Shown: one piece after another, positions 26,106 to 35,176 of the stretch
How positions within the stretch are numbered: the first letter of the stretch is position 1
Layout of the letters: every line of letters starts with the position of its first letter
From: Tenacibaculum sp. SZ-18
GTDB lineage: Bacteria > Bacteroidota > Bacteroidia > Flavobacteriales > Flavobacteriaceae
Assembly (NCBI RefSeq): GCF_002813915.1
Contig: NZ_CP019335.1
Location: forward strand, 2,153,777 to 2,217,776
Length of the DNA stretch: 64,000 nucleotides
Reading direction: 5' to 3'
Position numbers and translations under genes: made by a program
Notes under the pieces: generated by a model
What the model saw: the letters and a program-made list of their open reading frames with translations, nothing else
The model's database searches: none
Told to the model about the DNA's origin: nothing

Positions 26106-27053
26106 TCAATCTTTTGAGAAACGAACATAATTAGTTACCTCTAAAGCATCTTTCCATTTAATTTTTAAAGAATCTTGACTTACAGAGATCAACTCGCCTT
26201 CCTGAGTTGCTTCGTTGTAAAAAACTTTAAGCAAATTATCTCTTATAGAATATTTAAATGAACCATCACCATCTGTATCAGCTAAGTAAAACTCATCTTT
26301 ATTAATCATAAACTCTGCGTGCTGATCTTTAATATCATAAGCCCAAACACCATAAAGTAAATTTAAATTTATAAGCTTAGCATCCTCTTTAAATTTTACC
26401 AACTCTGGACTTATGATGATTGTTTCTTTTTTTCTAGGATAAACTCCATGTTCAAACAATACCTCTAATTTGTTTGAATCACTTTTCTCTAAAGACAAAA
26501 TTTTGACATCAAAAAAATCTGAAATTACGAACGTTTTATTCTCGTACCCCAATTCTGTTGGCTGAATTAGTATATGAATATTAGTTTTTGAGTTTTCTGT
26601 TTCTAAAGACAAGCTTTCTCCATTAAAAAATGTCATAACTCGAACAAAATAATCATTCCCATAAGCACTCATTTCTTGATCAAAATCTTTTAAAACCCCT
26701 TCAAAATCAGAGTTGGAAGATTGAGAAATTGTAGATGTATGTTCATAAACTAGAAGGTTATCCGAAATACCCAATGTATCTGCAAAAAACTTTTCATCTA
26801 TTACATTTTCTTTTCCTCCGAATAATTGTTCAGCAACATTTATTTCATCGTTTGTAGATTTCACAAAACGATAGTAATCATCAACAACTGAATCACGAGG
26901 AATTCTTAACTTTTCAACCTCTTTGGTCAAATTAGAAATTACTTCCTCCTTTTGCAATAATTGCTTTTTTAGCTTTTCTATTTCGGTTGAACTTTCATTA
27001 TTATTACAGCTAATTAAAAGTTGTACAATTAATAAGAATATAACTCTCTTCAT
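26106..27053 (-). CDS. Lipoprotein with a short coiled coil, function unknown
   Basis: Predicted lipoprotein of 315 aa. The signal peptide MKRVIFLLIVQLLISC ends in the lipobox Cys. The mature N-terminus is a heptad-rich coiled coil (EIEKLKKQLLQKEEVISNL), followed by globular segments with many beta strands and a C-terminal domain with LYGVWAYDIKDQHAEFMI, a calycin-like layout seen in lipocalin-type proteins. ATG 27053 is chosen because it places the signal peptide; an earlier ATG at 27089 adds a non-signal leader. No known family is assigned. It is convergent with the methyltransferase gene. Confidence 0.7.
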   Translation of the reverse strand: MKRVIFLLIVQLLISCNNNESSTEIEKLKKQLLQKEEVISNLTKEVEKLRIPRDSVVDDYYRFVKSTNDEINVAEQLFGGKENVIDEKFFADTLGISDNLLVYEHTSTISQSSNSDFEGVLKDFDQEMSAYGNDYFVRVMTFFNGESLSLETENSKTNIHILIQPTELGYENKTFVISDFFDVKILSLEKSDSNKLEVLFEHGVYPRKKETIIISPELVKFKEDAKLINLNLLYGVWAYDIKDQHAEFMINKDEFYLADTDGDGSFKYSIRDNLLKVFYNEATQEGELISVSQDSLKIKWKDALEVTNYVRFSKD

Positions 27054-27090
27054 TATCTTTTGTATTGAAAAGTAAATATAGGAAAACAAA

Positions 27091-27115
27091 AAACCTCGAA
27101 TTTTAATTCGAGGTT
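27091..27115 (-). terminator. Terminator of the PIG-L deacetylase gene
   Basis: The arms AACCTCGAATT (27092-27102) and AATTCGAGGTT (27105-27115) pair perfectly. On the minus strand the hairpin is followed by TTTTTGTTTT. Confidence 0.85.
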
Positions 27116-27140
27116 AATATTTATAATTCCAAGTAATTAA

Positions 27141-29639
27141 TTACTTAATTTCGTTCTCCTTAAGTGAAAGTAAATTAGCGAATAATTTATACGCTCCAGG
27201 AACACCTGCAGGTAATTCTCTAAAGAAACTCAATCCTGTGTATATATAATTTCCTTTTCCATATTTAGCTACTAATAAACTTCCTTTTTTTGCCGATTCA
27301 CCTTTATCATTCATTGCTAAAATGGGCTCATATTCTGAACTCCAGTTATTCGGAAAATACAATCCCCTTTCTTGAACCCAGCCTTCAAAATCATTAGCTT
27401 CAATTTTATTAGGATAATTTAAAACTTCATGATCTTTAGCTAACATTGTTACTTTAGCACGTTCATCAGTAACTCTATCTCTAGATAATTTTAATTTATA
27501 AGGAGCTTTTACATCTACTCTTCTATTCGTATTGTACTGAACAATAACATTACCACCATTTTTCACATATTCTAACAAATGTTTTTGCTTAAACTGTAAA
27601 ACTTTCTTTGTGTTGTATGCTCTAATCCCAACAACTACTGCATCAAAACCTCCTAAAGAATTTTCGTTAATACTTTCTGGTGAAACTTCTGTTACTGTAT
27701 AACCAATTTGACGTAAACTTTCTGGAACAGCATCTCCTGAACCTTGAATATAACCAATAGATTTTCCTTCTTTTCTGATATCCAAACGAACAATTTTCGC
27801 TTTAGATGGCATTAAAACAGATTGTTTTGGAATATGATTGTAGTTAATCTCTATTAATTCTTTATCAAAAGTAGCATCGTTAATTGTAGCTACGGCTTTA
27901 ATATATCCTTCTGATTGTCCTTTTGGAGGAGAAACTGTAAAGTCTACAACTCTTTTATCTCCTTTTTGCTCAATTGTAAACGAAGCTTGGTTTGGAGTAA
28001 CAGTCCATCCTTCTGGAACTTCTAAAGCAACATTCCCTTGAATATTTGCTTCTCCTGATCTTACTTCAACCGCAATTTTCTTAGTATTATCATCTGAGAA
28101 GATGATTACTTTATCCTTTAATTTTGTTGTTACTTTCGGTAACACTTCAAAAGGCTCATAAATTTCTCCTTTATCACGTTGAGAATATCTTCTCACCACA
28201 TTTTTCGTGAATGAAATAGGTGTATCTTCAATGATTAAATTGAATTTCACTTGAACAGGTCGTGGCGTTTCTGGCTTACCAATTAATTCTTGATTTTTCA
28301 CAGTATACATTCCTAATCCCCACTTATCTTTTAACCAATATGGATCAGAATATGCAATTCCCATTAAAGAAAGATCTTCTGTGAAGTTTTGTCTTACATT
28401 CGTAAGTAAATCAATATCCTTGGCAACAGTCTTATTAGCTGGCAACCATTCTATAGAAGTTAAATCCATTGAAACACTACTTCTATTTAACACTTCAAAA
28501 TCTACTTTTACTGAAGCATTTGGGGTTGAACTAGAAGTTTTTGCAGATGCTTCTAAATATAAACCAGAACAAGCTTCTATAATTTCTTTGATTTCTGCAG
28601 ACTTTATTGCTTTCCAATGTTCGTCTTTTAACTTATCAATTAAAGCATATGCTTTAAGTAAACTTGGTAAGTGTTTTGAAGGATTTACAAAGTCAAAGTT
28701 TTTCTCAACATCATATAAAATATCTCCAATGGCTCCTCCTCCTTTTACTCTGTTCCAAGTCGTATTAATTCCTGAGAATAAGTCTTTTTTATCTTTAGGA
28801 AATTCTCCTTTTAAAAACTCCACCCATTCCGTTTGGCTTCCCCTGTTTGTTAATCTACCAAATCCTTGACACAAGTGCTGACTACTGGCTAATGAAGCCA
28901 ATTCATTATTTGAAACTCCTTTTAACGGATAATAAACTCCTATGTCAAAGTTGAGCATTTTGCTTTTATCTGCTTTTTCAAAATTTTCTCTACTTCCATA
29001 AAACCACCAAGAAGTATTGAAAAATAATCGGTTTGGTTGCCAGGTTTCAGTATACTTTAATTGTTCTGGATACTTTGTTTTATCACCTGCTAAATCAAAA
29101 GCATCAACACTCAACATGGCTGAAGCTGTATGATGTCCGTGAGTAGTCCCCGGCGTTCTATGATTAAAACGATTGATAATCACATCTGGCTTAAATTTTC
29201 TTATTGCCCAAACTACATCCGACAACACTTTATCCTTATCCCAAATATTAAACGTTTCTTCAGGGTGTTTTGAATATCCAAAATCATTTGCTCTGGAAAA
29301 ACGTTGTTCTCCTCCATCTACTCCTCTAGCCGCTAATAATTCCTGTGTACGAATTACACCTAGCAATTCTCTAATTTCAGGACCAATCAAATTTTGACCT
29401 CCATCACCTCTAGTTAAAGATAAATATGCTGTTCTTGCTTTAATGTTATTCGCCAAGTATGCAATTAAACGTGTGTTTTCGTCATCTGGATGTGCAGCCA
29501 CATATAACGCAGATCCTAAAAAATTAAGTTTCTGTACTTTTTCGTAAATCTGATTTGTAGTTAACTTTTGGGGCTTTTGCGCAATCACTGAAGAAAAAAT
29601 CAGCAAAAATGAAATAAAAATAAATGACTTTTTGTTCAT
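27141..29639 (-). CDS. Secreted PIG-L family deacetylase with C-terminal ThuA-like domain
   Basis: Exported protein of 832 aa with signal peptide MNKKSFIFISFLLIFSSVIA. The PIG-L (LmbE) catalytic domain is at the N-terminus: zinc-binding AAHPDDENTRLIAYL with AHPDD, LSLTRGDGGQN, and GTTHGHHTASAM supplying the third ligand His. The C-terminal half contains an Ig-like NEW3-type region and a domain with FDAVVVGIRAYNTKK and GGNVIVQYNTNRR, which looks ThuA/GATase-like. Such enzymes remove N-acetyl groups from GlcNAc-containing glycans or conjugates. It is a stand-alone gene with its own terminator. Confidence 0.87.
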   Translation of the reverse strand: MNKKSFIFISFLLIFSSVIAQKPQKLTTNQIYEKVQKLNFLGSALYVAAHPDDENTRLIAYLANNIKARTAYLSLTRGDGGQNLIGPEIRELLGVIRTQELLAARGVDGGEQRFSRANDFGYSKHPEETFNIWDKDKVLSDVVWAIRKFKPDVIINRFNHRTPGTTHGHHTASAMLSVDAFDLAGDKTKYPEQLKYTETWQPNRLFFNTSWWFYGSRENFEKADKSKMLNFDIGVYYPLKGVSNNELASLASSQHLCQGFGRLTNRGSQTEWVEFLKGEFPKDKKDLFSGINTTWNRVKGGGAIGDILYDVEKNFDFVNPSKHLPSLLKAYALIDKLKDEHWKAIKSAEIKEIIEACSGLYLEASAKTSSSTPNASVKVDFEVLNRSSVSMDLTSIEWLPANKTVAKDIDLLTNVRQNFTEDLSLMGIAYSDPYWLKDKWGLGMYTVKNQELIGKPETPRPVQVKFNLIIEDTPISFTKNVVRRYSQRDKGEIYEPFEVLPKVTTKLKDKVIIFSDDNTKKIAVEVRSGEANIQGNVALEVPEGWTVTPNQASFTIEQKGDKRVVDFTVSPPKGQSEGYIKAVATINDATFDKELIEINYNHIPKQSVLMPSKAKIVRLDIRKEGKSIGYIQGSGDAVPESLRQIGYTVTEVSPESINENSLGGFDAVVVGIRAYNTKKVLQFKQKHLLEYVKNGGNVIVQYNTNRRVDVKAPYKLKLSRDRVTDERAKVTMLAKDHEVLNYPNKIEANDFEGWVQERGLYFPNNWSSEYEPILAMNDKGESAKKGSLLVAKYGKGNYIYTGLSFFRELPAGVPGAYKLFANLLSLKENEIK

Positions 29640-29716
29640 TTTTAATAGTTAAAGTTGACTAACAAATGTACTCTTTTTAATAATCAACCAACCGAGTTTA
29701 ACAAAATGCTAACACT

Positions 29717-31144
29717 TTAATCGATAAAATAATCATCGCTAAATCCTATGAGATATAATTTTTCCTGTGCTCTAGTCACTGCTGTATATAACCAGCGTAA
29801 GTACTCCACACTAATTCCATCTGGCAAATAAGGTTGTTCAATAAATACTGTCTTCCATTGACCACCTTGAGATTTATGACAAGTCATTGCGTACGAAAAC
29901 TTTACCTGTAAAGCATTAAAATATTTATTCTTTTTGATTTCCAAGAACTGTTTGTATTTAGATTTTTCAAGGGCAAAATCTTCTTTTACAGCTTCGTATA
30001 ACCTATTAGATTCTTCATAAGTTAATGACGGACTTTCACTTGTTAAGGTATCTAATAATAAAACAGTTTCAAATGATTTCATATCAGGGTAGTCAATCAT
30101 TCTAATTTCAACTTCTGCAAACTTAAAACCGTATAATTCTTTAATTTGAATGATCCTCATAACTTCACAAGTATCTCCATTTGCAATAAATCCTGCTGAT
30201 GACGAATCTTTTAACCAAAAGTAATTGTTCTTGACTACCATTACATAATCACCTACAGAAATTTCATTTTCCTGTCCACGAATTTTAGTACGAATTTGTT
30301 CATTATATTGATTTGCTCTCTTATTTGATCGAACAATAATTGCTGTATCTTCGACACCAATATCACCATCATAAGCTTGTGTTATAGCATCCTGAATATC
30401 GTATCCATCTTGCAACCTAACAATGTCTGGATAATTTAAGTCGAACTGAAAATCAACACCTTCATTTTGGATCAGCAATCGCAAGTCTGTAGCATTTGCT
30501 AAAATCCCAGAATCCTGTTGTTGACGAACAACTTCATCTAATTCAATTTCAGAAATATCTTTATTATAATGGAAAGACAACTTATCCCTATCTAAGGCGG
30601 GACTTACATCTAACTTGACTGGAGGTAACTGTGCGGTATCTCCAATAAACAAAAGTTTACAATTCTTACCAGAATAGACAAATGAAATTAAATCATCTAA
30701 AACCGATCCATTTTCAAATAGTTTTGCATTTTGAACCTGATCAGAAATCATAGAGGCTTCATCTACTATAAATATTGTGTTTGAATGCTTATTAGGCTGC
30801 ATTACAAAACTTACACCTCCACTAGATTGTTTTTTAGGAAAGTAAATTTTCTTATGAATTGTAAAAGCTTGCCTGTTTGAATAACCCGAAATTACTTTTG
30901 CTGCACGTCCTGTGGGAGCTAATAGGACAGCTTTGGTTCCAACTTTCCATAAACTATTAACAATTGTACTTATGACGGTAGTTTTTCCCGTACCTGCGTA
31001 TCCTTTTAGTAGAAACAAGGACTGATTATTCTTATCGAAAACAAAATGAGAGAGATTATCAATAAGTTCAAGTTGGCGTTCTGTAGGCTTGTAAGAAAAC
31101 TTTTGTAATAGCTCTTTGTAAAAATCGGCAGGATTCTTGATCAT
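29717..31144 (-). CDS. AAA-family ATP-dependent DNA helicase, RecD2/UvrD_C_2-like
   Basis: Superfamily 1B helicase-like ATPase of 475 aa. Motif I is LKGYAGTGKTTVIST, motif II is FIVDEASMISD, motif III is LLFIGDTAQLPPVK, motif V lies in SYAMTCHKSQGGQWK, and motif VI is LYTAVTRAQEKLYLIGF. The short length (RecD2 has about 750 aa) lacks the long N-terminal domain. The family is widespread in Bacteroidota as a stand-alone helicase. The probable role is DNA repair or replication-fork processing. The start ATG is at 31144. Confidence 0.9.
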   Translation of the reverse strand: MIKNPADFYKELLQKFSYKPTERQLELIDNLSHFVFDKNNQSLFLLKGYAGTGKTTVISTIVNSLWKVGTKAVLLAPTGRAAKVISGYSNRQAFTIHKKIYFPKKQSSGGVSFVMQPNKHSNTIFIVDEASMISDQVQNAKLFENGSVLDDLISFVYSGKNCKLLFIGDTAQLPPVKLDVSPALDRDKLSFHYNKDISEIELDEVVRQQQDSGILANATDLRLLIQNEGVDFQFDLNYPDIVRLQDGYDIQDAITQAYDGDIGVEDTAIIVRSNKRANQYNEQIRTKIRGQENEISVGDYVMVVKNNYFWLKDSSSAGFIANGDTCEVMRIIQIKELYGFKFAEVEIRMIDYPDMKSFETVLLLDTLTSESPSLTYEESNRLYEAVKEDFALEKSKYKQFLEIKKNKYFNALQVKFSYAMTCHKSQGGQWKTVFIEQPYLPDGISVEYLRWLYTAVTRAQEKLYLIGFSDDYFID

Positions 31145-31162
31145 GTTTTTTTAATAAAAAAT

Positions 31163-31170
31163 CAAAGATA
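31163..31170 (-). promoter_or_regulatory. Possible -7 element of the RecD-like helicase gene
   Basis: On the minus strand TATCTTTG matches TAnnTTTG and lies 18 bp before the ATG at 31144. No TTG is at the expected upstream distance. Confidence 0.35.
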
Positions 31171-31187
31171 ACTGTATTTGCAAATAT

Positions 31188-31221
31188 TTGTTTTCATGAT
31201 TGAAAAAAAATTGTAGATTTG
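31188..31221 (+). promoter_or_regulatory. Promoter of the membrane protein/DUF3822/rsmD operon
   Basis: TTG (31188-31190) and TAGATTTG (31214-31221) are 23 bp apart. The element lies 29 bp upstream of the ATG at 31251. It lies back to back with the possible promoter of the divergent helicase gene. Confidence 0.45.
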
Positions 31222-31250
31222 CGTACATATCATAAAAAAATCTAGATACA

Positions 31251-31988
31251 ATGAATTTAATATTAACGATTGTAGCAGCTGTCATAGTCGCAATCCTTTT
31301 AGCTTTTGTAATAGTAAAATTTATACCACTAAAATTAAGAGGTTTAGTTTCTGTATTATTATTATTAGCTGCAGGTTATTTGGTTTATTTGATCTATAAT
31401 GGAGTTATGGAGCCTATCAAATTTAACAAAGAAAAGAAGGTTCGCTATGCTAAAGTTATCGATCAGTTAAAATTGATTAGAGATGCTCAAATCAAATTCA
31501 AAGATGCAAAAGGAGTTTTTGCTAAAGATAAAGGAAGCTTAATTAATTTCATTGAAAATGACTCGCTTGTCATTACTGAGACTATTAATGTTGAGAAAGA
31601 ATTAGTTTTAGGTGGTGGGATCACTAAAAAAATCTCTGTAAAGCAAATTGATACTACGGGATTTGAACCAGCTCTGAAATATTTCACAAATAGACCTTAT
31701 AAGGAAATGTTTAAAGTTCCTGGTACAGAAAAGGAATTTGAGATGTCAACTGGAGAAATCGAAAAAATCACGGGATTATTCGTACCTGTGTTTGAAGCTA
31801 AAACTGATAAGAAAGAAATTTTAAAAGGATTACCATTCCACTTAATAAAACAAGAATTAGAAGCTATTGAAGCTGACCAAATTAAAGGTGAGTTTGTTTC
31901 TGTAGGTTCTTTAGAGGAAGTTTCAACTGGTGGTAACTGGCCTCCGTCTTACGATAATGGAGATGAAAAAACTGATTCAGAAAAATAA
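31251..31988 (+). CDS. Membrane-anchored protein of unknown function preceding DUF3822
   Basis: Protein of 245 aa. Two hydrophobic helices fill residues 3-24 (LTIVAAVIVAILLAFVIV) and 30-50 (LVSVLLLLAAGYLVYLIY). They are followed by a basic helix IDQLKLIRDAQIKFKDAKG reminiscent of pilin-like or type II pseudopilin domains, then an alpha/beta soluble domain ending in an acidic tail (DNGDEKTDSEK). No family is recognised. It is conserved in position before DUF3822 and rsmD in flavobacteria as far as I recall. The 3' end overlaps the next gene by about 26 bp. Confidence 0.72.
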   Translation: MNLILTIVAAVIVAILLAFVIVKFIPLKLRGLVSVLLLLAAGYLVYLIYNGVMEPIKFNKEKKVRYAKVIDQLKLIRDAQIKFKDAKGVFAKDKGSLINFIENDSLVITETINVEKELVLGGGITKKISVKQIDTTGFEPALKYFTNRPYKEMFKVPGTEKEFEMSTGEIEKITGLFVPVFEAKTDKKEILKGLPFHLIKQELEAIEADQIKGEFVSVGSLEEVSTGGNWPPSYDNGDEKTDSEK

Positions 31989-32790
31989 TAAAGACATTTC
32001 ATCAAAAAATAAGAGTCTATCCATCCAATTTAGTTTGGATGGATTTTCTTTTTGTGTGAAGGATATTACAAATAATGAAATTATTGTATTAACAAAATAT
32101 TTGTTTGATCGTTCAATTGAATCACCAAATCTTTTACTTGAAAAAATCCAATCTATTTTTGAAACAGATAAGGAATTACAAGTAGAGTTTGATAAAATTA
32201 TTGCTATACACCAAAATCAACTAACTACGCAAATTCCATCTGAATTTTTTGATGAAGACAACTTAAAAACATATATAGATTTCAACATAAAAACATTTGA
32301 ATCAGACTATATTACTTTTGATAATTTGCCTTCTCTTAATGCAAAAAATGTATACATTCCGTATGTAAATATCAATAACTTCTTATTCCAAAATTTTGGT
32401 GAATTTGAATTTAAACATCATTCGTCAATACTAATTGAAAAAATCTTTGACGTTCAGAAAGGAAGTTTCTCGGATACTTTATATGTTCATGTTAATGAAA
32501 CTACCTTAGATGTTATAGTTTTCAAAAACACAAATTTTACGCTCTACAACAGTTTTCAATATAATTCAAAAGAAGACTTTCTTTACTATATTCTATTTGT
32601 TTCTGAGCAACTTGAATTAAACTTATTATCGATACAAGTTCAACTCCTTGGAAGTATTTCCGAAAATTCTGATACTTTTACATTCTTAAAAGAGTACATA
32701 AGTAATATTAAGTTTTTAGAATTTAATTGTGATTTCTTACAAAATTCTGAAACCTTTGTACCACATTCAAATTATCTATTATTATCCTAA
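31963..32790 (+). CDS. DUF3822 family protein
   Basis: Protein of about 275 aa that fits DUF3822, a Bacteroidota family with an actin-like (RNase H-type) fold. It opens with KSLSIQFSLDGFSFCVKD, has YVNINNFLFQNFGEFEFKHH in the middle and LYVHVNETTLDVIVFK further on. ATG 31963 is preferred; ATG 31957 and GTG 31930 are also in frame, and all overlap the upstream gene. The stop codon is immediately followed by the rsmD start, so the pair is co-translated. Function unknown. Confidence 0.85.
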   Translation: MKKLIQKNNKDISSKNKSLSIQFSLDGFSFCVKDITNNEIIVLTKYLFDRSIESPNLLLEKIQSIFETDKELQVEFDKIIAIHQNQLTTQIPSEFFDEDNLKTYIDFNIKTFESDYITFDNLPSLNAKNVYIPYVNINNFLFQNFGEFEFKHHSSILIEKIFDVQKGSFSDTLYVHVNETTLDVIVFKNTNFTLYNSFQYNSKEDFLYYILFVSEQLELNLLSIQVQLLGSISENSDTFTFLKEYISNIKFLEFNCDFLQNSETFVPHSNYLLLS

Positions 32791-33330
32791 ATGCGAATAA
32801 TCTCAGGGAAATATAAAAGTAAAAGAATTAGCGCACCGAAAAACTTACCTGTGCGACCAACCACTGATATGGCAAAAGAATCTTTATTCAATATTTTGAA
32901 TAATCTCTATTATTTTGATTCTATTTCGGTATTAGATTTATTTGCTGGTACTGGTAATATTAGTTATGAATTCGCTTCAAGAGGCACTAAGACTATCTAT
33001 GCAGTAGATGGACATTACGGTTGTGTCAAATTCATCAATCAAACAGCAAAAGAGTTAGATTTAAATATTACTACTTTTAAAAGTGATGTTTTTAAATTTC
33101 TAGAAAAGACTACAATTAAAACAGATGTAATTTTTGCCGATCCTCCTTATGATTTTGAAGACTCACAATTTTTAAAAATTGCTGATATTGTTTTTGAAAA
33201 AGAATTATTAAACGAAGAAGGAACATTAATAGTAGAACATTCAAAGCATACAGATATTTCTTCGCATCCCAAATTAAGCTATCAAAAACGTTATGGAGGT
33301 AGTGTTTTTAGCTTTTTTGAATTAGACTAA
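32791..33330 (+). CDS. rsmD: 16S rRNA (guanine(966)-N(2))-methyltransferase RsmD
   Basis: SAM-dependent methyltransferase of 179 aa that modifies the N2 of G966 in 16S rRNA during 30S assembly. The N-terminus MRIISGKYKSKRISAP and VRPTTDMAKESLFNIL are the family signature. Motif I is VLDLFAGTGNISYEFASRG and the catalytic NPPY-type motif is FADPPYDF. It starts directly at the base after the DUF3822 stop. The length matches the family. Confidence 0.95.
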   Translation: MRIISGKYKSKRISAPKNLPVRPTTDMAKESLFNILNNLYYFDSISVLDLFAGTGNISYEFASRGTKTIYAVDGHYGCVKFINQTAKELDLNITTFKSDVFKFLEKTTIKTDVIFADPPYDFEDSQFLKIADIVFEKELLNEEGTLIVEHSKHTDISSHPKLSYQKRYGGSVFSFFELD

Positions 33331-33377
33331 ATCTTCTATAACCTTTATTAAATAAAAGCTTTGATGACTTTAATATA

Positions 33378-33413
33378 TTTTTATTACTATAACTATAGTC
33401 ATAGTAATAAAAA
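33378..33413. promoter_or_regulatory. Near-perfect 36-bp palindrome, predicted BlaI operator
   Basis: The arms TTATTACTAT (33381-33390) and ATAGTAATAA (33401-33410) flank an inner ACTATAGT. The symmetry continues for three more A/T pairs outward, with only one mismatched pair (33391 against 33400). It overlaps the region upstream of the -7 element and lies 16 bp before the BlaI start codon, so it is a strong candidate for autoregulation by this repressor. Confidence 0.75.
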
Positions 33414-33417
33414 AACA

Positions 33418-33425
33418 TATATTTG
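33418..33425 (+). promoter_or_regulatory. -7 element of the BlaI/M56-M23 operon
   Basis: TATATTTG is a perfect TAnnTTTG. Only four bases separate it from the ATG at 33430, so the transcript would be leaderless or almost so. Confidence 0.55.
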
Positions 33426-33429
33426 CCTT

Positions 33430-33813
33430 ATGAATAAGTTAACCAAACCCGAAGAACAAATAATGCAGTTTATATGGAAGTTAAAAAAAGCTTTCTTAAA
33501 AGATATTGTTGAACAATTTCCTGAACCAAAGCCTGCTTACACGACCATCTCCACTGTTGTTCGTGTATTAGTAAAGAAAAAGTTTCTCGATTATAAAACC
33601 TTTGGCAAAACCCGAGAATATTATCCTTTAGTAAGCAAGAAAAAATATTTTTCTGAATACATGAATGATATCATCTTTAGTTTCTTTAACGGTTCATCTG
33701 GTAAATTCGCTTCATATTTCACCAAAAATGAAGATTTGAATTTATCTGAATTAGAAGAAATTAAAGATCTAATTGAAAAAAAAATAGAAAATATAAAAAA
33801 GGAAAATGGATAA
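33430..33813 (+). CDS. BlaI/MecI/CopY-type transcriptional repressor
   Basis: Winged-helix repressor of 127 aa. The N-terminal DNA-binding domain reads LTKPEEQIMQFIWKLKKAF and PAYTTISTVVRVLVKKKFLD, a typical BlaI recognition helix region. The C-terminus forms the dimer helices. ATG 33430 is chosen from the family start (MNKLTKPEEQ); a longer frame from 33361 would run through the operator. In BlaI/BlaR1 systems the membrane M56 peptidase triggers cleavage of the repressor. Here the next gene, overlapping by 8 bp, is such a peptidase. The palindrome 16 bp upstream is the likely operator. Confidence 0.92.
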   Translation: MNKLTKPEEQIMQFIWKLKKAFLKDIVEQFPEPKPAYTTISTVVRVLVKKKFLDYKTFGKTREYYPLVSKKKYFSEYMNDIIFSFFNGSSGKFASYFTKNEDLNLSELEEIKDLIEKKIENIKKENG

Positions 33814-35113
33814 TTCTCTTATCATATTTATTATCAAAGTCAGTATTGTTTTTAGTACACTTTATGGGACTTATAAATTCATTTTAAGCAATACAACTTT
33901 CCACAAATTAAATAGAATAGTATTACTTCTGATTATTCCATTTTCCTTTATTATTGGAATAATCGAAACTTCTATTCCCATTCAAACTCAAAATATAGAA
34001 ATTCCTGCCTTTGTTGAATTAGCTAATGTTACTAGTAATAATGCACAGATAATTAATAATTCGCGCATCTATTCCCATGAAATAAACCTTATTACTATCA
34101 TTACTTCCATATACCTTTTGGGGATTATATTTTTTTTATCTAAGATCATATTTTCCGCTCATAAATTATTGGTCCTTAAACGGAATTCAGAAGTAATTAA
34201 AAAGGAATCATACAAATTGATACTTACGAATACACCAGTATATTTTGCCTTTTTTAACTGGATATTTATTCCTTTGAAATATAAATGTAACTTGAATAAA
34301 ATCATCATCCAACATGAAAAAAGTCATGTAGAATTTAAACATACCTATGATCTAATTTTTACAGAGTTATTTATTGCACTCTTCTGGTTTAATCCACTAG
34401 TCTATTTATACAGAAAATCCCTAAAAACAATTCATGAATATCAAGTTGATCGAAACTTAGTAGAAGATCACAACATTAATATTATAGATTATTTAAACCT
34501 AATACGAGAAGAAATAGAAAACACAACTAAACCATATTTGTATAGCTACTTCGGTAATTCAAACCTTAAAAAACGTATTCATATGATAACAACATCTAAA
34601 ACTCATAAAAATCATAAATTAAAATATTTAGCTATTGTACCTATAATGCTATTATTTCTAGTCTCATTTACGAAGGCTGATGTTTTGTTTCCAGTTATTG
34701 AGAAATTAAAAAATGAAAAGCCATCGATTTCACCTATTAAAAACACAACGAAAAAGGATATAACAGCGAAATATGGACCAATGAAACACCCAATATTAAA
34801 ATCACTTCGTCATCATGATGGTATTGATATAAAAGCAAAAATAGGAACTCCGATAATCGCTACTGCTGATGGAATAATTTCTAGTGCCTCGTATGAAGGA
34901 AACTGGGGTAATCTAGTTATTATTAAACATAAAAACGGATATCAAACGCTTTATTCACATTTAAGTAAATTCAATTGTGAGAAAGATCAAAAAGTCGAAC
35001 AAGGACAAATTATTGGTTATTCTGGAGTAACTGGAATGGTTACTGGTCCTCATTTACATTATGCAATTAAACACAACGGGAACTTTGTAAATCCAATTAA
35101 TTTTATGGATTAA
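33806..35113 (+). CDS. BlaR1-type M56 membrane peptidase fused to an M23 peptidase domain
   Basis: Protein of 435 aa with two peptidase domains. The N-terminal part has several membrane helices and a cytoplasmic M56 gluzincin site, HEKSH at residues 170-174 (HExxH). A further helix (KYLAIVPIMLLFLVSFTKA) then leads to a periplasmic C-terminal M23 domain. This holds all expected zinc ligands: HDGID (His337, Asp341) and HLH (His416, His418), within PIIATADGII and NLVIIKHKNGYQTLYSHLSK contexts. Classical BlaR1 has a penicillin-binding sensor at this position. The protein would therefore sense or cut peptidoglycan and signal to BlaI. It overlaps the blaI-type gene by 8 bp. Confidence 0.9.
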   Translation: MDNSLIIFIIKVSIVFSTLYGTYKFILSNTTFHKLNRIVLLLIIPFSFIIGIIETSIPIQTQNIEIPAFVELANVTSNNAQIINNSRIYSHEINLITIITSIYLLGIIFFLSKIIFSAHKLLVLKRNSEVIKKESYKLILTNTPVYFAFFNWIFIPLKYKCNLNKIIIQHEKSHVEFKHTYDLIFTELFIALFWFNPLVYLYRKSLKTIHEYQVDRNLVEDHNINIIDYLNLIREEIENTTKPYLYSYFGNSNLKKRIHMITTSKTHKNHKLKYLAIVPIMLLFLVSFTKADVLFPVIEKLKNEKPSISPIKNTTKKDITAKYGPMKHPILKSLRHHDGIDIKAKIGTPIIATADGIISSASYEGNWGNLVIIKHKNGYQTLYSHLSKFNCEKDQKVEQGQIIGYSGVTGMVTGPHLHYAIKHNGNFVNPINFMD

Positions 35114-35176
35114 CAATCAATTCAATTCAACTTAACCAAACATAAATTTAAAAACAAAATACATTTAGTACTATCT

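Noticed and set aside
28381-28869. 162-codon plus-strand frame antisense to the PIG-L gene
   Set aside because: The minus-strand PIG-L frame has clear family motifs throughout; this frame has no recognisable domain and no promoter.
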